Origin: an uncultured Oscillospiraceae bacterium
GTDB lineage: Bacteria > Bacillota > Clostridia > Oscillospirales > Acutalibacteraceae
Direction of reading: 5' to 3'
DNA length: 8,583 nt
NCBI GenBank assembly: GCA_900554535.1
Contig: USIA01000074.1
Location: 1-8,583 of the forward strand
Positions 1 through 6,736 of the stretch are shown here, piece by piece; within the stretch, counting starts at the first letter, position 1, and each line of letters begins with the position of its first letter. Under the pieces are notes generated by a model. That model saw nothing but the letters and a program-made list of their open reading frames with translations. It did no database searches and had not been told where the DNA came from. Both the position numbers and the translations under genes were made by a program.

Positions 1-249
1 CTGCCCACGAAAAATGCCAATTTCCCCTTCGTAGGAGCGCACCACATAGGCTGGTGGGCTGCTGGTGGTGCCGATGCCCCCGAAAGAGGCCGTTTCTTGA
101 CTTGCAGTGGCATTTGCGTTAGAATAAACAAATACATCGGAGGGTGTATTTTGGGCTTTGCGTGTGGCTGTCGAAAGTGGGATTGCGACTAACAGCGTTG
201 CCGCCAGCACTGCGCCGCATGCAAGCATCATTGCATTCAGTTTTTTCAT
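1..249 (-). CDS. Membrane-anchored or secreted small protein, N-terminal part (possibly BofC-like)
   Basis: The gene reads leftward from an ATG at 249-247 and stays open for 83 codons to the window edge, so the C-terminus is missing. The start has a good ribosome binding site (GAGGTG, six bases before the ATG). The product begins with MKKLN and a hydrophobic stretch at about residues 4-24, which is a signal peptide or single N-terminal membrane anchor. A Ser/Thr/Ala-rich linker follows at about 25-65, then a segment reading YVVRSYEGEIGIFRG near residues 67-81. From memory, that last segment resembles the start of the small domain in clostridial proteins related to the BofC C-terminal domain (YxVREYxGxIAVF). 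That is a recall-level inference, and the diagnostic second half is off the window. It diverges from the penicillin-binding protein gene with a 232-base gap. That it is a real coding region is well supported; its function is not. Confidence 0.7.
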   Translation of the reverse strand, partial: MKKLNAMMLACGAVLAATLLVAIPLSTATRKAQNTPSDVFVYSNANATASQETASFGGIGTTSSPPAYVVRSYEGEIGIFRGQ

Positions 250-315
250 CGCCTTCACCTCAGGCAATAGTGTGGACGATTTCTGGAAATTTATGCATGT
301 TTCGTATTCTTTTTT

Positions 316-353
316 GCGAAAATCCGCTTTTCGCTGCTTTCGGATGTTTTTTT
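316..353 (+). promoter_or_regulatory. Overlapping hairpins with T-run in the divergent intergenic region
   Basis: The gap 250-481 between the left-edge gene and the penicillin-binding protein gene contains a perfect 7-bp inverted repeat, GCGAAAA (316-322) and TTTTCGC (328-334), with a 5-base loop. Overlapping it, ATCCG (322-326) can instead pair with CGGAT (341-345), and that stem is followed by a run of seven T at 347-353. The two pairings exclude each other, an arrangement compatible with attenuation of rightward transcripts, but the second stem is only 5 bp with a 14-base loop. I could not find a convincing sigma-A promoter for either flanking gene in this gap. The element may be chance. 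Confidence 0.2.
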
Positions 354-481
354 GGCCGTCGCGCCCCCGCTGAAGCGCACAATCCCCTTTTGGCAGGACG
401 TAATGATTTCCTAGCCGGAGCTGAAGCCTGCGCGCCTGCGGTAGCGGCGGCTTTGCATCCTCGTTTTGGAGGGAACCTTTG

Positions 482-2869
482 ATGAACAAAACGAATCCAG
501 ATCAACAGAAGGCGCCGAATCCGCAAAAGAAAGGCGCATTGCCAGTTGGCCGCCGAGCGGTCCCAACAGCCCTGCGCGCAGTAGGCAAAACAATTGTGAC
601 GGTTCTGATGATCCTCTTGATCAGCTTGGTCGTCGTCGGCATTGCGCTGTTGATGTTCATTTTCAGTATGCGAGACGAAAAGGTATCGCCGGATTTGATG
701 ACGTCCTTTAAGCAGAACTACAGCAGTACATTGTATGTCAACGGAGACGGAGACGACACCAAAAACCCGGTCGAGCAGCTGACTTTGAAAACCGGTCCGG
801 AGCGCATTTGGGTGGACTATCAGGATATTCCGGACAACATGAAAAACGCCATGGTCGCGATTGAGGACAAGCGTTTCTGGAAGCATCACGGCGTGGACTG
901 GCGGCGCACAGCGGGCGCTGTACTCAACCTGCTGAAGCCTGGCGGCAGCAGCTTTGGCGGTTCCAGCATCACACAGCAGCTGATCAAAAACCTGACCCAA
1001 GAAGACGACATCAGCGTCACCCGAAAAATTAAGGAGATCTTCCGCGCACAAAACCTGGAAAAAGAATACAGTAAAGAACAGATTCTGGAAGCATATCTGA
1101 ATGTGGCACAGTTCGGGCCCAATATTCAGGGCGTGCAGGCGGCGGCCCAATTGTATTTCGGAAAAGATATTGCCGAGTGCGATCTGGCCCAGTGTGCCGC
1201 GATTGCGGGCATTACGCAGAGTCCCGCCAAGTATAATCCGCTTGTGCATCCGGACAACAACAAAGACCGCCAGCAGGTTGTGCTTAAGGAAATGTATAGC
1301 CAGGGGATGATTAGTGAGACGGATTATGAGGCTGCCATGCAGGAAAGCGAGCACATGACCTTTGTCGGAAAAAAGGCAAGTGCCAACACAAACCAGGTGT
1401 GGGACTGGTACACCGACGCGGTGATCAGCGACGTGCAGCAGGCGCTGATGGACAAGTATAAATGTTCCGCCAGCGCTGCCAGCAATATGATATACAGCAA
1501 TGGCCTGCAGATTTACTCCGCTGTGGACTCCACACTGCAAAAGCAGGCAGAAGACTATGTGCTCAATAAGGCAGACTTTGGCGACGACAGCAAGATGCAG
1601 ACCGGCGTGGCTGTGGTCGGATATGACGGCCGCGTGCTGGCATTGGTCGGCGGCCGGAATAAGAAGACAGCCAACCGCGTCAATTCCTTTGCCACAACGT
1701 TGCCGCAGCAGACAGGTTCCTCCAATAAGCCCATTGGCGTCTATGCGCCGGCCATTGAGGCGGGCGTTATCAATTATTCTTCGCTTGTCGAGGACGAGCC
1801 GTTTGCCGGATATTACAACGATGGCACGGACCGCGAGGGTCCGCTCAATTACAGCCTGGACAACCAGGGCGGCACCTACCATGGCATGGTGCCCGCGCAA
1901 AAGGCTTTGGCCGGCTCCTACAACGCGGCTGCCGTGAACACACTCAAAAAACTTGGCATTGACAACAGCTTCAATTTTTTGACGCAGAAGCTCGGCTTTG
2001 CCTCCCAGTATGTGGACTCGGACAAGGCTTTGGCCCCGCTGGCCCTGGGCGGCTTGACCAACGGCGTCAGCGTGGAGAGCATGGCGGCGGCATACGCCAT
2101 TTTTGGAAATGGCGGCAAGTATTATAAGCCGTATACCTTTTATAAGGTGTTGGACCACGACGGCAATGTCCTGATCGACAATACCACCCAATCACCGACG
2201 CAGGCGCTCAGCCCGGTAACCGCTTCCATTATGAACCGCATGCTGCGAACAGTCGTGACCGAAGGCACCGGACGACTGGCGGCGATCAGCGGCTGGGATG
2301 TCGTTGGCAAGACCGGTACTTCCAACGACTACCGAGACAGCTGGTTTATTGGCGACACGCCCTACGCGGTCTGTGCGGTATGGACCGGCTATGAAAACGA
2401 AAATACCCGGATGCGCCCGACTGATTATTCCAAGGGCATCTTCAAGGGTATCATGACCCAGTACCTTTCCGATAAGGAAGATAAAGACTTTACGCTCGAC
2501 AGCGGTATGGTCGAGCGGGATTACTGTGTAGAGACCGGCCTGTTGGCAGGCCCCGGTTGTTCAGATACCGCTCCTGGCTATTATGATGCCAACAACCTGC
2601 CTGCAACCGACGACGGCGGCCATTCTACTTATTGGGAAAATCGAGAAAGCGAAAACGGGTACAGGCAGAACCGCGAGAATGGTAATATTAATAATAATGA
2701 TAGCACCAGTGAGCAGCCGGAAGAGAATAACCAGGGGGCCAGCAGCCAGCAGCCAGCCAGCGAGCCGCCAGCGGAGAGCGCTCAGCAGTCGCAGAGCCAT
2801 TCGCAGCCTCCGGCTACAACTAGCCAAGACGAACAACCCGAGGGTGGTGGATCCAGCGCAGCCGCCTGA
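482..2869 (+). CDS. Class A penicillin-binding protein (PBP1A-type bifunctional glycosyltransferase/transpeptidase)
   Basis: This is a bifunctional peptidoglycan synthase that polymerises lipid II into glycan strands and cross-links the stem peptides on the outer face of the membrane. The 795-residue protein has a basic cytoplasmic tail (1-35) and one membrane segment (about 36-63). A GT51 domain follows, with EDKRFWKHHG (catalytic Glu128), GGSSITQQ (159-166), RKIKE (181-185) and ILEAYLN (201-207). The transpeptidase domain has SSNK with nucleophile Ser413, SYN (479-481) and KTGT (610-613). All catalytic motifs are intact. Residues from about 715 to the end are a Gln/Ser/Pro/Glu/Asn-rich, probably disordered tail. 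The ATG at 482 lies 8 bases after GGAGGG (468-473); a TTG one codon earlier is only 5 bases away and less likely. The gene appears monocistronic and ends at a terminator. Beta-lactams are the class inhibitors. Confidence 0.96.
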   Translation: MNKTNPDQQKAPNPQKKGALPVGRRAVPTALRAVGKTIVTVLMILLISLVVVGIALLMFIFSMRDEKVSPDLMTSFKQNYSSTLYVNGDGDDTKNPVEQLTLKTGPERIWVDYQDIPDNMKNAMVAIEDKRFWKHHGVDWRRTAGAVLNLLKPGGSSFGGSSITQQLIKNLTQEDDISVTRKIKEIFRAQNLEKEYSKEQILEAYLNVAQFGPNIQGVQAAAQLYFGKDIAECDLAQCAAIAGITQSPAKYNPLVHPDNNKDRQQVVLKEMYSQGMISETDYEAAMQESEHMTFVGKKASANTNQVWDWYTDAVISDVQQALMDKYKCSASAASNMIYSNGLQIYSAVDSTLQKQAEDYVLNKADFGDDSKMQTGVAVVGYDGRVLALVGGRNKKTANRVNSFATTLPQQTGSSNKPIGVYAPAIEAGVINYSSLVEDEPFAGYYNDGTDREGPLNYSLDNQGGTYHGMVPAQKALAGSYNAAAVNTLKKLGIDNSFNFLTQKLGFASQYVDSDKALAPLALGGLTNGVSVESMAAAYAIFGNGGKYYKPYTFYKVLDHDGNVLIDNTTQSPTQALSPVTASIMNRMLRTVVTEGTGRLAAISGWDVVGKTGTSNDYRDSWFIGDTPYAVCAVWTGYENENTRMRPTDYSKGIFKGIMTQYLSDKEDKDFTLDSGMVERDYCVETGLLAGPGCSDTAPGYYDANNLPATDDGGHSTYWENRESENGYRQNRENGNINNNDSTSEQPEENNQGASSQQPASEPPAESAQQSQSHSQPPATTSQDEQPEGGGSSAAA

Positions 2870-2883
2870 GAAATTTCAGAGCG

Positions 2884-2913
2884 AACAGGCAGCCTCCAAG
2901 ACTGCCTGTTTTT
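2884..2913 (+). terminator. Intrinsic terminator after the penicillin-binding protein gene
   Basis: A perfect 9-bp stem, AACAGGCAG (2884-2892) with CTGCCTGTT (2902-2910), closes a 9-base loop and runs into TTTTT (2909-2913). It starts 15 bases after the stop codon and separates this gene from the hom operon, which has its own promoter. Confidence 0.88.
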
Positions 2914-2952
2914 GCGTTTGACCGCACTATGGCAGAAAAGACGCCAGGAGAG

Positions 2953-2981
2953 TTGAAACTTGCAGGAAAACATGATACACT
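2953..2981 (+). promoter_or_regulatory. Sigma-A-type promoter of the hom-thrB-lysC operon
   Basis: The -35 element is TTGAAA (2953-2958, 5 of 6 to consensus). It is followed by a 17-base spacer and then TACACT (2976-2981, 4 of 6), preceded by TG at 2973-2974, making an extended -10. The predicted transcription start is near 2988, giving a leader of about 73 nt before hom. The leader contains a GC-rich hairpin, CGCGC (3015-3019) with GCGCG (3024-3028). The promoter lies inside an upstream in-frame extension of hom, which argues that the extension (from ATG 2929) is not translated. Confidence 0.65.
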
Positions 2982-2993
2982 GATACAGTATCA
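2973..2993. promoter_or_regulatory. Candidate operator over the hom promoter start site
   Basis: A perfect palindrome, TGATAC-A-GTATCA, occupies 2981-2993, immediately on the predicted transcription start. The heptamer TGATACA also occurs at 2973-2979, overlapping the -10, and again at 2981-2987, giving an 8-base period. This placement is typical of a repressor site, but I cannot name the regulator. A threonine- or lysine-responsive transcription factor would fit the operon's function; that is inference only. Confidence 0.4.
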
Positions 2994-3060
2994 ACTGCCA
3001 GAAAAGCAAAGATCCGCGCAAATGCGCGCTGTATTTGCAATATATGGGAAAGAGGGATGC

Positions 3061-4320
3061 ATGAAGATGGTGGAGATCGCAGTGATGGGCTACGGCGTCG
3101 TGGGAACCGGCGTGGTAGAGGTGCTCTCCAAGCATGAGGATCACCTGGCCCGGCGTGCACATCAGGATATTCAGGTCAAGTATATTCTGGTGCGGCGGGA
3201 TTATCCGGAGCCACCGCCCATGGGCCGGTTTGTTAAGAATTTTGATCAGATCATAGAGGACCCCGCCATCCGTGTGGTGGTCGAGGTGATGGGCGGCCTG
3301 GACCCCGCGTATACCTATGTCAAGCGGTGTTTGCAGGCGGGCAAAAGCGTTGTTACCTCCAATAAGGAACTGGTGGCAGCAAAGGGCGCGGAGCTCCTGC
3401 AGATTGCGCGCGATACAAATGCCAATTTCCTTTTTGAAGCCAGCGTGGGCGGCGGCATCCCGATTATTCGTCCGATGACCCAGTGCCTGGCCGCAAACGA
3501 TGTGGTCGAGGTGGCGGGTATCTTAAACGGCACCACCAATTACATTTTGACGAAGATGTTCCGCGAGGGCGATTCTTTTGAGCATGCGCTGGCGGAGGCG
3601 CAGCGTCTGGGCTATGCGGAGCGTGACCCAACCGCTGATGTGGAGGGCGAGGACGCCTGCCGCAAAATCTGCATTTTGGCATCTCTGGCCTATGGCAAGC
3701 ACGTCTATCCGGAACAGGTGCACACGGAGGGCATCACCCACGTTACCGCGGCAGATGTCGCCTATGCGGATGCGTGGGGCGGCGTGGTCAAATTGATCGG
3801 CGAGGCCCACTGCATCCCCACTGGTCAAATCCAGAGCATCGTCTGTCCGATGTTTGTCTCTCGCGACAGCCAGCTGGCGAATGTGGACGACGTGTTCAAT
3901 GGCATTCTTGTGCGCGGGGACGTCACCGGCGACGTGGTCTTTTACGGAAAGGGTGCAGGCAAACTGCCCACGGCAAGCGCAGTGGTGGCGGATGTGATCG
4001 ACTGCATCAAACATCTGAAAGCCCGCAAATATCTGTTCTGGAGCGAGGGCTCGCCGGATTATGTGGCCGATTACCGCGAGGCGGTGCGCGAATTTTATGC
4101 GCGTGCTCATGTGGAGGGAATTCTTGACGTGGACGCTGCATTTGATGCGGTGGAGCGCGTGCTGCCGGGCGCGTTACGCCTGTCGCGTGCAGATGCGCTG
4201 GAAAATGAACTGGCCTTTGTGACCAAACGCATCCGCGAGGCCGACTTTGATGAGGCGCTCAAGCGGCTGCAAAAAGTGGGCATTTCTGCTGATAATATTA
4301 TCCGCATCAGCGCGGTCTGA
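3061..4320 (+). CDS. hom: Homoserine dehydrogenase
   Basis: The enzyme reduces aspartate-4-semialdehyde to homoserine with NAD(P)H, the branch point to threonine and methionine. From ATG 3061 the protein has 419 residues, normal for the ACT-containing form. The Rossmann motif GYGVVGTG is at 10-17, followed by TSNKELVA (99-106), EASVGGGIPIIRP (126-138), GILNGTTNYI (153-162) and DPTADVEGEDACRK (189-202), which holds the catalytic Asp/Lys region. The last 75 or so residues look like a divergent ACT-type domain, probably for threonine feedback; the usual PGV turn is not evident. The start was chosen because the conserved N-terminus begins here and GGGAAAGAGGG sits at 3046-3056. The spacing is short, so ATG 3067 is an alternative. 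ATG 3022 and 2929 are in frame but lack a good ribosome site, and 2929 lies upstream of the promoter. First gene of the operon. Confidence 0.95.
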   Translation: MKMVEIAVMGYGVVGTGVVEVLSKHEDHLARRAHQDIQVKYILVRRDYPEPPPMGRFVKNFDQIIEDPAIRVVVEVMGGLDPAYTYVKRCLQAGKSVVTSNKELVAAKGAELLQIARDTNANFLFEASVGGGIPIIRPMTQCLAANDVVEVAGILNGTTNYILTKMFREGDSFEHALAEAQRLGYAERDPTADVEGEDACRKICILASLAYGKHVYPEQVHTEGITHVTAADVAYADAWGGVVKLIGEAHCIPTGQIQSIVCPMFVSRDSQLANVDDVFNGILVRGDVTGDVVFYGKGAGKLPTASAVVADVIDCIKHLKARKYLFWSEGSPDYVADYREAVREFYARAHVEGILDVDAAFDAVERVLPGALRLSRADALENELAFVTKRIREADFDEALKRLQKVGISADNIIRISAV

Positions 4321-4351
4321 AGCCGCACAGTACGGGAATGGAGGGTCTGAC

Positions 4352-5248
4352 GTGATACGCATCCAAGTGCCGGCTACCAGTGCAAACCTGGGTTCCGGGT
4401 TTGACGCGCTGGGTATTGCCTTGAGCCTATATAACCAGGTCTGGATGGAAGAGGCAGACAGTATCGAGATTACCTGCAAAGATGATGTGCAGGTGCCACA
4501 CGATGAACATAACCTGATTTATTGGGCGGCCAGCCAGCTGTATGCCGAGTGCGGCCGTAAACTGCCGGGATTGAAGATCGTGCAGCTTAATAATATCCCC
4601 ATCGCGCGGGGACTGGGCTCCAGCTCCGCGTGTATCGTGGCCGGACTTTTGGGCGCCAACCGCCTGTTGGGCAGCCCATTGGAACAAAAAGAGCTGGTAA
4701 CGCTCGCGACCCGTATTGAAGGCCATCCGGATAACGTTGCCCCGGCCATTGAGGGCGGTTTGGTAACTTCTGCCATGGAAGGTGGAAAGGTCTACAGCGT
4801 CAGCGTGCCGATCAGCGAAAAGATCCGTTTTGTGACCTTTATTCCACCGTTCGAGTTGAAGACGGAAAAGGCGCGTTCTGTTTTGCCAGATTCTTATAGC
4901 CGCGCGGACGCGGTCTATAACCTCTCGCGTTCGGCGCTGATGGCGGCGTCGCTCTTTTCCGGGAACCTCGAAAATCTGCGTGTGGCGGTGCAGGACCGCA
5001 TCCATCAGCCATATCGCGCGCCGTTGATCGAGCATTACGACCAGGTCGTGCGCTTAAGCTATGAATTGGGCACGCTGGGCACCTGCGTCAGCGGCGCGGG
5101 GCCGACGATCCTTTCGATGGTGGAAGCGGGCAGCGCAGAGCAGTTTGCCAAAACTGCCCAGGAACACTTAATAGATAAGGGCATCGAGGGGTGGGAAGTC
5201 CACCTGCTTCATGCCGAGCCAGTAGGCGCGCAGATTTTTATCGAATAA
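4352..5248 (+). CDS. thrB: Homoserine kinase (GHMP family)
   Basis: It phosphorylates homoserine to O-phosphohomoserine with ATP, the step before threonine synthase. The 298-residue cytoplasmic protein is of normal length. It carries PATSANLGSGFDALG (7-21), the GHMP ATP-binding loop IPIARGLGSSSA (82-93), EGHPDNVAP (123-131) and the C-terminal GHMP motif SGAGPT (247-252). The GTG start at 4352 is supported by GGAGGG at 4340-4345, six bases upstream, and by the conserved N-terminus IRIQVPATSANLG starting right after it. An open frame upstream would overlap the end of hom but has no matching homology. It lies 31 bases after hom and 40 bases before lysC on the same strand, so co-transcription is likely. 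thrC, the usual partner, is absent from the window. Confidence 0.96.
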   Translation: MIRIQVPATSANLGSGFDALGIALSLYNQVWMEEADSIEITCKDDVQVPHDEHNLIYWAASQLYAECGRKLPGLKIVQLNNIPIARGLGSSSACIVAGLLGANRLLGSPLEQKELVTLATRIEGHPDNVAPAIEGGLVTSAMEGGKVYSVSVPISEKIRFVTFIPPFELKTEKARSVLPDSYSRADAVYNLSRSALMAASLFSGNLENLRVAVQDRIHQPYRAPLIEHYDQVVRLSYELGTLGTCVSGAGPTILSMVEAGSAEQFAKTAQEHLIDKGIEGWEVHLLHAEPVGAQIFIE

Positions 5249-5288
5249 TGTGACGCTGGATAGAAACTTGAGATGGAGGAAAACCTGT

Positions 5289-6497
5289 ATGAGTTTAATT
5301 GTACAGAAATTTGGCGGCAGCTCTGTGGCAAATCCGGAGCGCGTCTTCAATGTCGCCGGGATTGTCACGGATACATACAAACGGGGCAATGACGTTGTGG
5401 TCGTTGTTTCGGCGCAGGGCGACACCACGGATGACCTGATCGCCAAAGCCGAGGAGATCAACCCGCACCCCAGCAAGCGCGAGATGGATATGCTGCTGAC
5501 AGCGGGCGAGCAAATGAGCGCCGCATTGATGGCCATGGCGATCGAGAAGCTTGGCTTCCCGGTTGTTTCGCTGCTTGGCTGGCAGGCGGGTTTCCGCACC
5601 AGCAGCGCCTATGGCAGTGCGCGCATCTATGATGTCAAGGCGGACCGTATCCGCAAGGAATTGGACAAAAAGAACATTGTGGTCGTCACCGGCTTCCAGG
5701 GCATCAATCGGTATAACGACATGACAACCCTGGGCCGCGGCGGCAGCGATACTTCAGCCGTGGCGATCGCCGCTTCCATGCACGCAGACCTGTGCCAGAT
5801 TTATACGGATGTGGAGGGCGTGTTTACAGCGGATCCGCGTAAGGTGCCAGCTGCACGCAAACTGAAAGCGATTTCCTATGACGAAATGCTCGAGTTGGCG
5901 ACGCTGGGCGCGCAGGTTCTGAATAACCGCTCCGTGGAAATGGCGAAGAAATACGGCATTGAGCTGGAGGTGCTCTCCAGCCTGACAAAGAAACCGGGTA
6001 CAATTGTTAGGGAGGTTGGCAAAGTGGAAGAAATGCTCATCAGCGGGATTGCGAAGGACGACGACGTGGCGCGCATCTCAATTATCGGTGTTCCGGATCG
6101 TCCGGGTTTGGCCTTTAAAATTTTCTCAAAGCTGTCGGCCAAAAACATCAATGTGGACATTATCCTGCAATCCGTGGGCCGCAACGGCACCAAGGACATC
6201 AGCTTCACGATCGCCCGCAACAACCTGCAGGAGGCTATCGACCTGCTCAATCCTTATGTGGAGTTGATCGGCGCTTCCAGCGTTGTGTATGACGAAAATG
6301 TGGCCAAGGTCAGTATCGTGGGCGCAGGCATGGAATCCCATCCCGGCGTGGCTTCCCGCATGTTTGAGGCGCTTTTTGCCGCCAACATCAATATTCAGAT
6401 GATCGCCACCAGCGAGATCAAGATCTCCGTCTTGATCGATGCGGAGGAAGCGGACCGCGCTGTCAGCGCCATCCACAAGCGATTCTTTGAAGCCTGA
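5289..6497 (+). CDS. lysC: Aspartokinase (aspartate kinase) with two ACT domains
   Basis: It phosphorylates aspartate to 4-phosphoaspartate, the first committed step to lysine, threonine and methionine. The 402-residue protein has the amino-acid kinase domain: KFGGSSV (7-13), TTLGRGGSDTSAV (146-158), YTDVEGVFTADPR (172-184) and LATLGAQVLNNRSVE (203-217). Two ACT domains follow (about 262-330 and 338-402), the second with the conserved SIVGAGMxxHPGVA pattern. Length and layout match the B. subtilis aspartokinase II type, which is built from alpha and internally initiated beta subunits. ATG 5289 is preceded by GGAGGA at 5275-5280 with 8 bases spacing. An in-frame GTG at 5250, overlapping the thrB end, would add 13 unconserved residues and has no good ribosome site. 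It is the last gene of hom-thrB-lysC and is followed by a strong terminator. ACT-mediated feedback by lysine and/or threonine is expected; the sequence alone does not settle which. Confidence 0.96.
   Translation: MSLIVQKFGGSSVANPERVFNVAGIVTDTYKRGNDVVVVVSAQGDTTDDLIAKAEEINPHPSKREMDMLLTAGEQMSAALMAMAIEKLGFPVVSLLGWQAGFRTSSAYGSARIYDVKADRIRKELDKKNIVVVTGFQGINRYNDMTTLGRGGSDTSAVAIAASMHADLCQIYTDVEGVFTADPRKVPAARKLKAISYDEMLELATLGAQVLNNRSVEMAKKYGIELEVLSSLTKKPGTIVREVGKVEEMLISGIAKDDDVARISIIGVPDRPGLAFKIFSKLSAKNINVDIILQSVGRNGTKDISFTIARNNLQEAIDLLNPYVELIGASSVVYDENVAKVSIVGAGMESHPGVASRMFEALFAANINIQMIATSEIKISVLIDAEEADRAVSAIHKRFFEA
6010..6026 (+). promoter_or_regulatory. Internal ribosome binding site and GTG start for a putative lysC beta subunit
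   Basis: Inside lysC, GGGAGG (6010-6015, within AGGGAGGTT) lies exactly 8 bases before an in-frame GTG (6024-6026, codon 246). Initiation there would give a 157-residue protein (bases 6024-6497) consisting of the two ACT domains. B. subtilis lysC is known to make its beta subunit from an internal start at about this codon, so position, frame and spacing all agree. The hexamer also encodes Arg-Glu-Val of the alpha chain, so a coding coincidence is possible. Confidence 0.6.
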
Positions 6498-6510
6498 TTG
6501 ATGATTTGTG

Positions 6511-6543
6511 AAAGGCCGCTGGATTTTCCCAGCGGCCTTTTTT
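6511..6543 (+). terminator. Strong intrinsic terminator of the hom-thrB-lysC operon
   Basis: A perfect 12-bp stem, AAAGGCCGCTGG (6511-6522) with CCAGCGGCCTTT (6529-6540), closes a 6-base loop and ends in six T (6538-6543). It begins 13 bases after the lysC stop codon. Only the rightward direction has a long T-run. Confidence 0.95.
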
Positions 6544-6570
6544 CGTGCCCGCAATCACTGAAACTTGTCC

Positions 6571-6619
6571 AAAAAAATTTTAAAAACACCTTTACAAGAC
6601 GGGAAAGATATGGTATTCT
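6571..6619 (+). promoter_or_regulatory. perR promoter P1 (distal) with UP-like element
   Basis: TTTACA (6591-6596) and TATTCT (6614-6619) are separated by 17 bases, with TG at 6611-6612 giving an extended -10 (TGGTATTCT). A pure A/T tract of the form A7-T4-A5 at 6571-6586 ends just upstream of the -35, where an alpha-subunit UP element would sit. The predicted start is near 6626, leaving a leader of about 150 nt before perR. Confidence 0.7.
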
Positions 6620-6625
6620 ATAAGC

Positions 6626-6644
6626 AAGAAAAAGAATTGTTATT
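6626..6644. promoter_or_regulatory. Fur/PerR-like box 1, degenerate copy
   Basis: This 19-base stretch matches box 2 at 16 of 19 positions and shares its right half (ATTGTTA, then TT) exactly. The left half (GAAAAAG) has lost the symmetry. It begins at the predicted P1 transcription start, so a bound repressor would block P1 or form a roadblock. It is a weak site on its own; the evidence is its relation to box 2. Confidence 0.4.
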
Positions 6645-6703
6645 AATTTAAAGTAGGCGTTTCGATTTTAGTTGGGATTTTCTGCACAGCCGTCAATTTC
6701 CAC

Positions 6704-6732
6704 TTTACAAATCTGCAAAAACGTGGTATTCT
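6704..6732 (+). promoter_or_regulatory. perR promoter P2 (proximal)
   Basis: TTTACA (6704-6709) and TATTCT (6727-6732) have a 17-base spacer and an extended -10 TG at 6724-6725, identical in these elements to P1. There is no A/T tract upstream comparable to that of P1. The predicted start is near 6739, leaving a leader of about 37 nt before the perR ATG. Confidence 0.7.
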
Positions 6733-6736
6733 TTTC

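Noticed and set aside
260..2191. A 643-codon open frame on the minus strand opposite the penicillin-binding protein gene
   Set aside because: It mirrors the codon structure of the plus-strand gene, which has all catalytic motifs, a good ribosome site and a terminator. The antisense product is rich in His, Val and Leu with no recognisable domain and no convincing start signal.
2713..2775. Tandem DNA repeat from CAG/CCAG-like runs in the penicillin-binding protein tail
   Set aside because: The pattern comes from Gln/Ser/Pro codons in a low-complexity tail and has no regular period or conserved unit.
2988..3060. T-box, lysine or threonine riboswitch in the hom leader
   Set aside because: The predicted leader is only about 73 nt with one 5-bp hairpin. 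There is no room for a T-box or lysine riboswitch and no terminator before hom.
3523..4110. A 195-codon minus-strand open frame inside hom
   Set aside because: It is an antisense shadow of a well-conserved enzyme gene in GC-biased sequence. It has no ribosome site or recognisable motif.
4247..4351. Upstream extension of thrB overlapping the end of hom
   Set aside because: Homology to homoserine kinase starts at the GTG at 4352, which has GGAGGG six bases before it; the extension only reads the hom 3' end in another frame.
6645..6703. Small gene or leader peptide between the two perR promoters
   Set aside because: There is no ATG, GTG or TTG with a ribosome site and a useful frame in these 59 bases; the region is better explained as the spacer between duplicated promoter modules.
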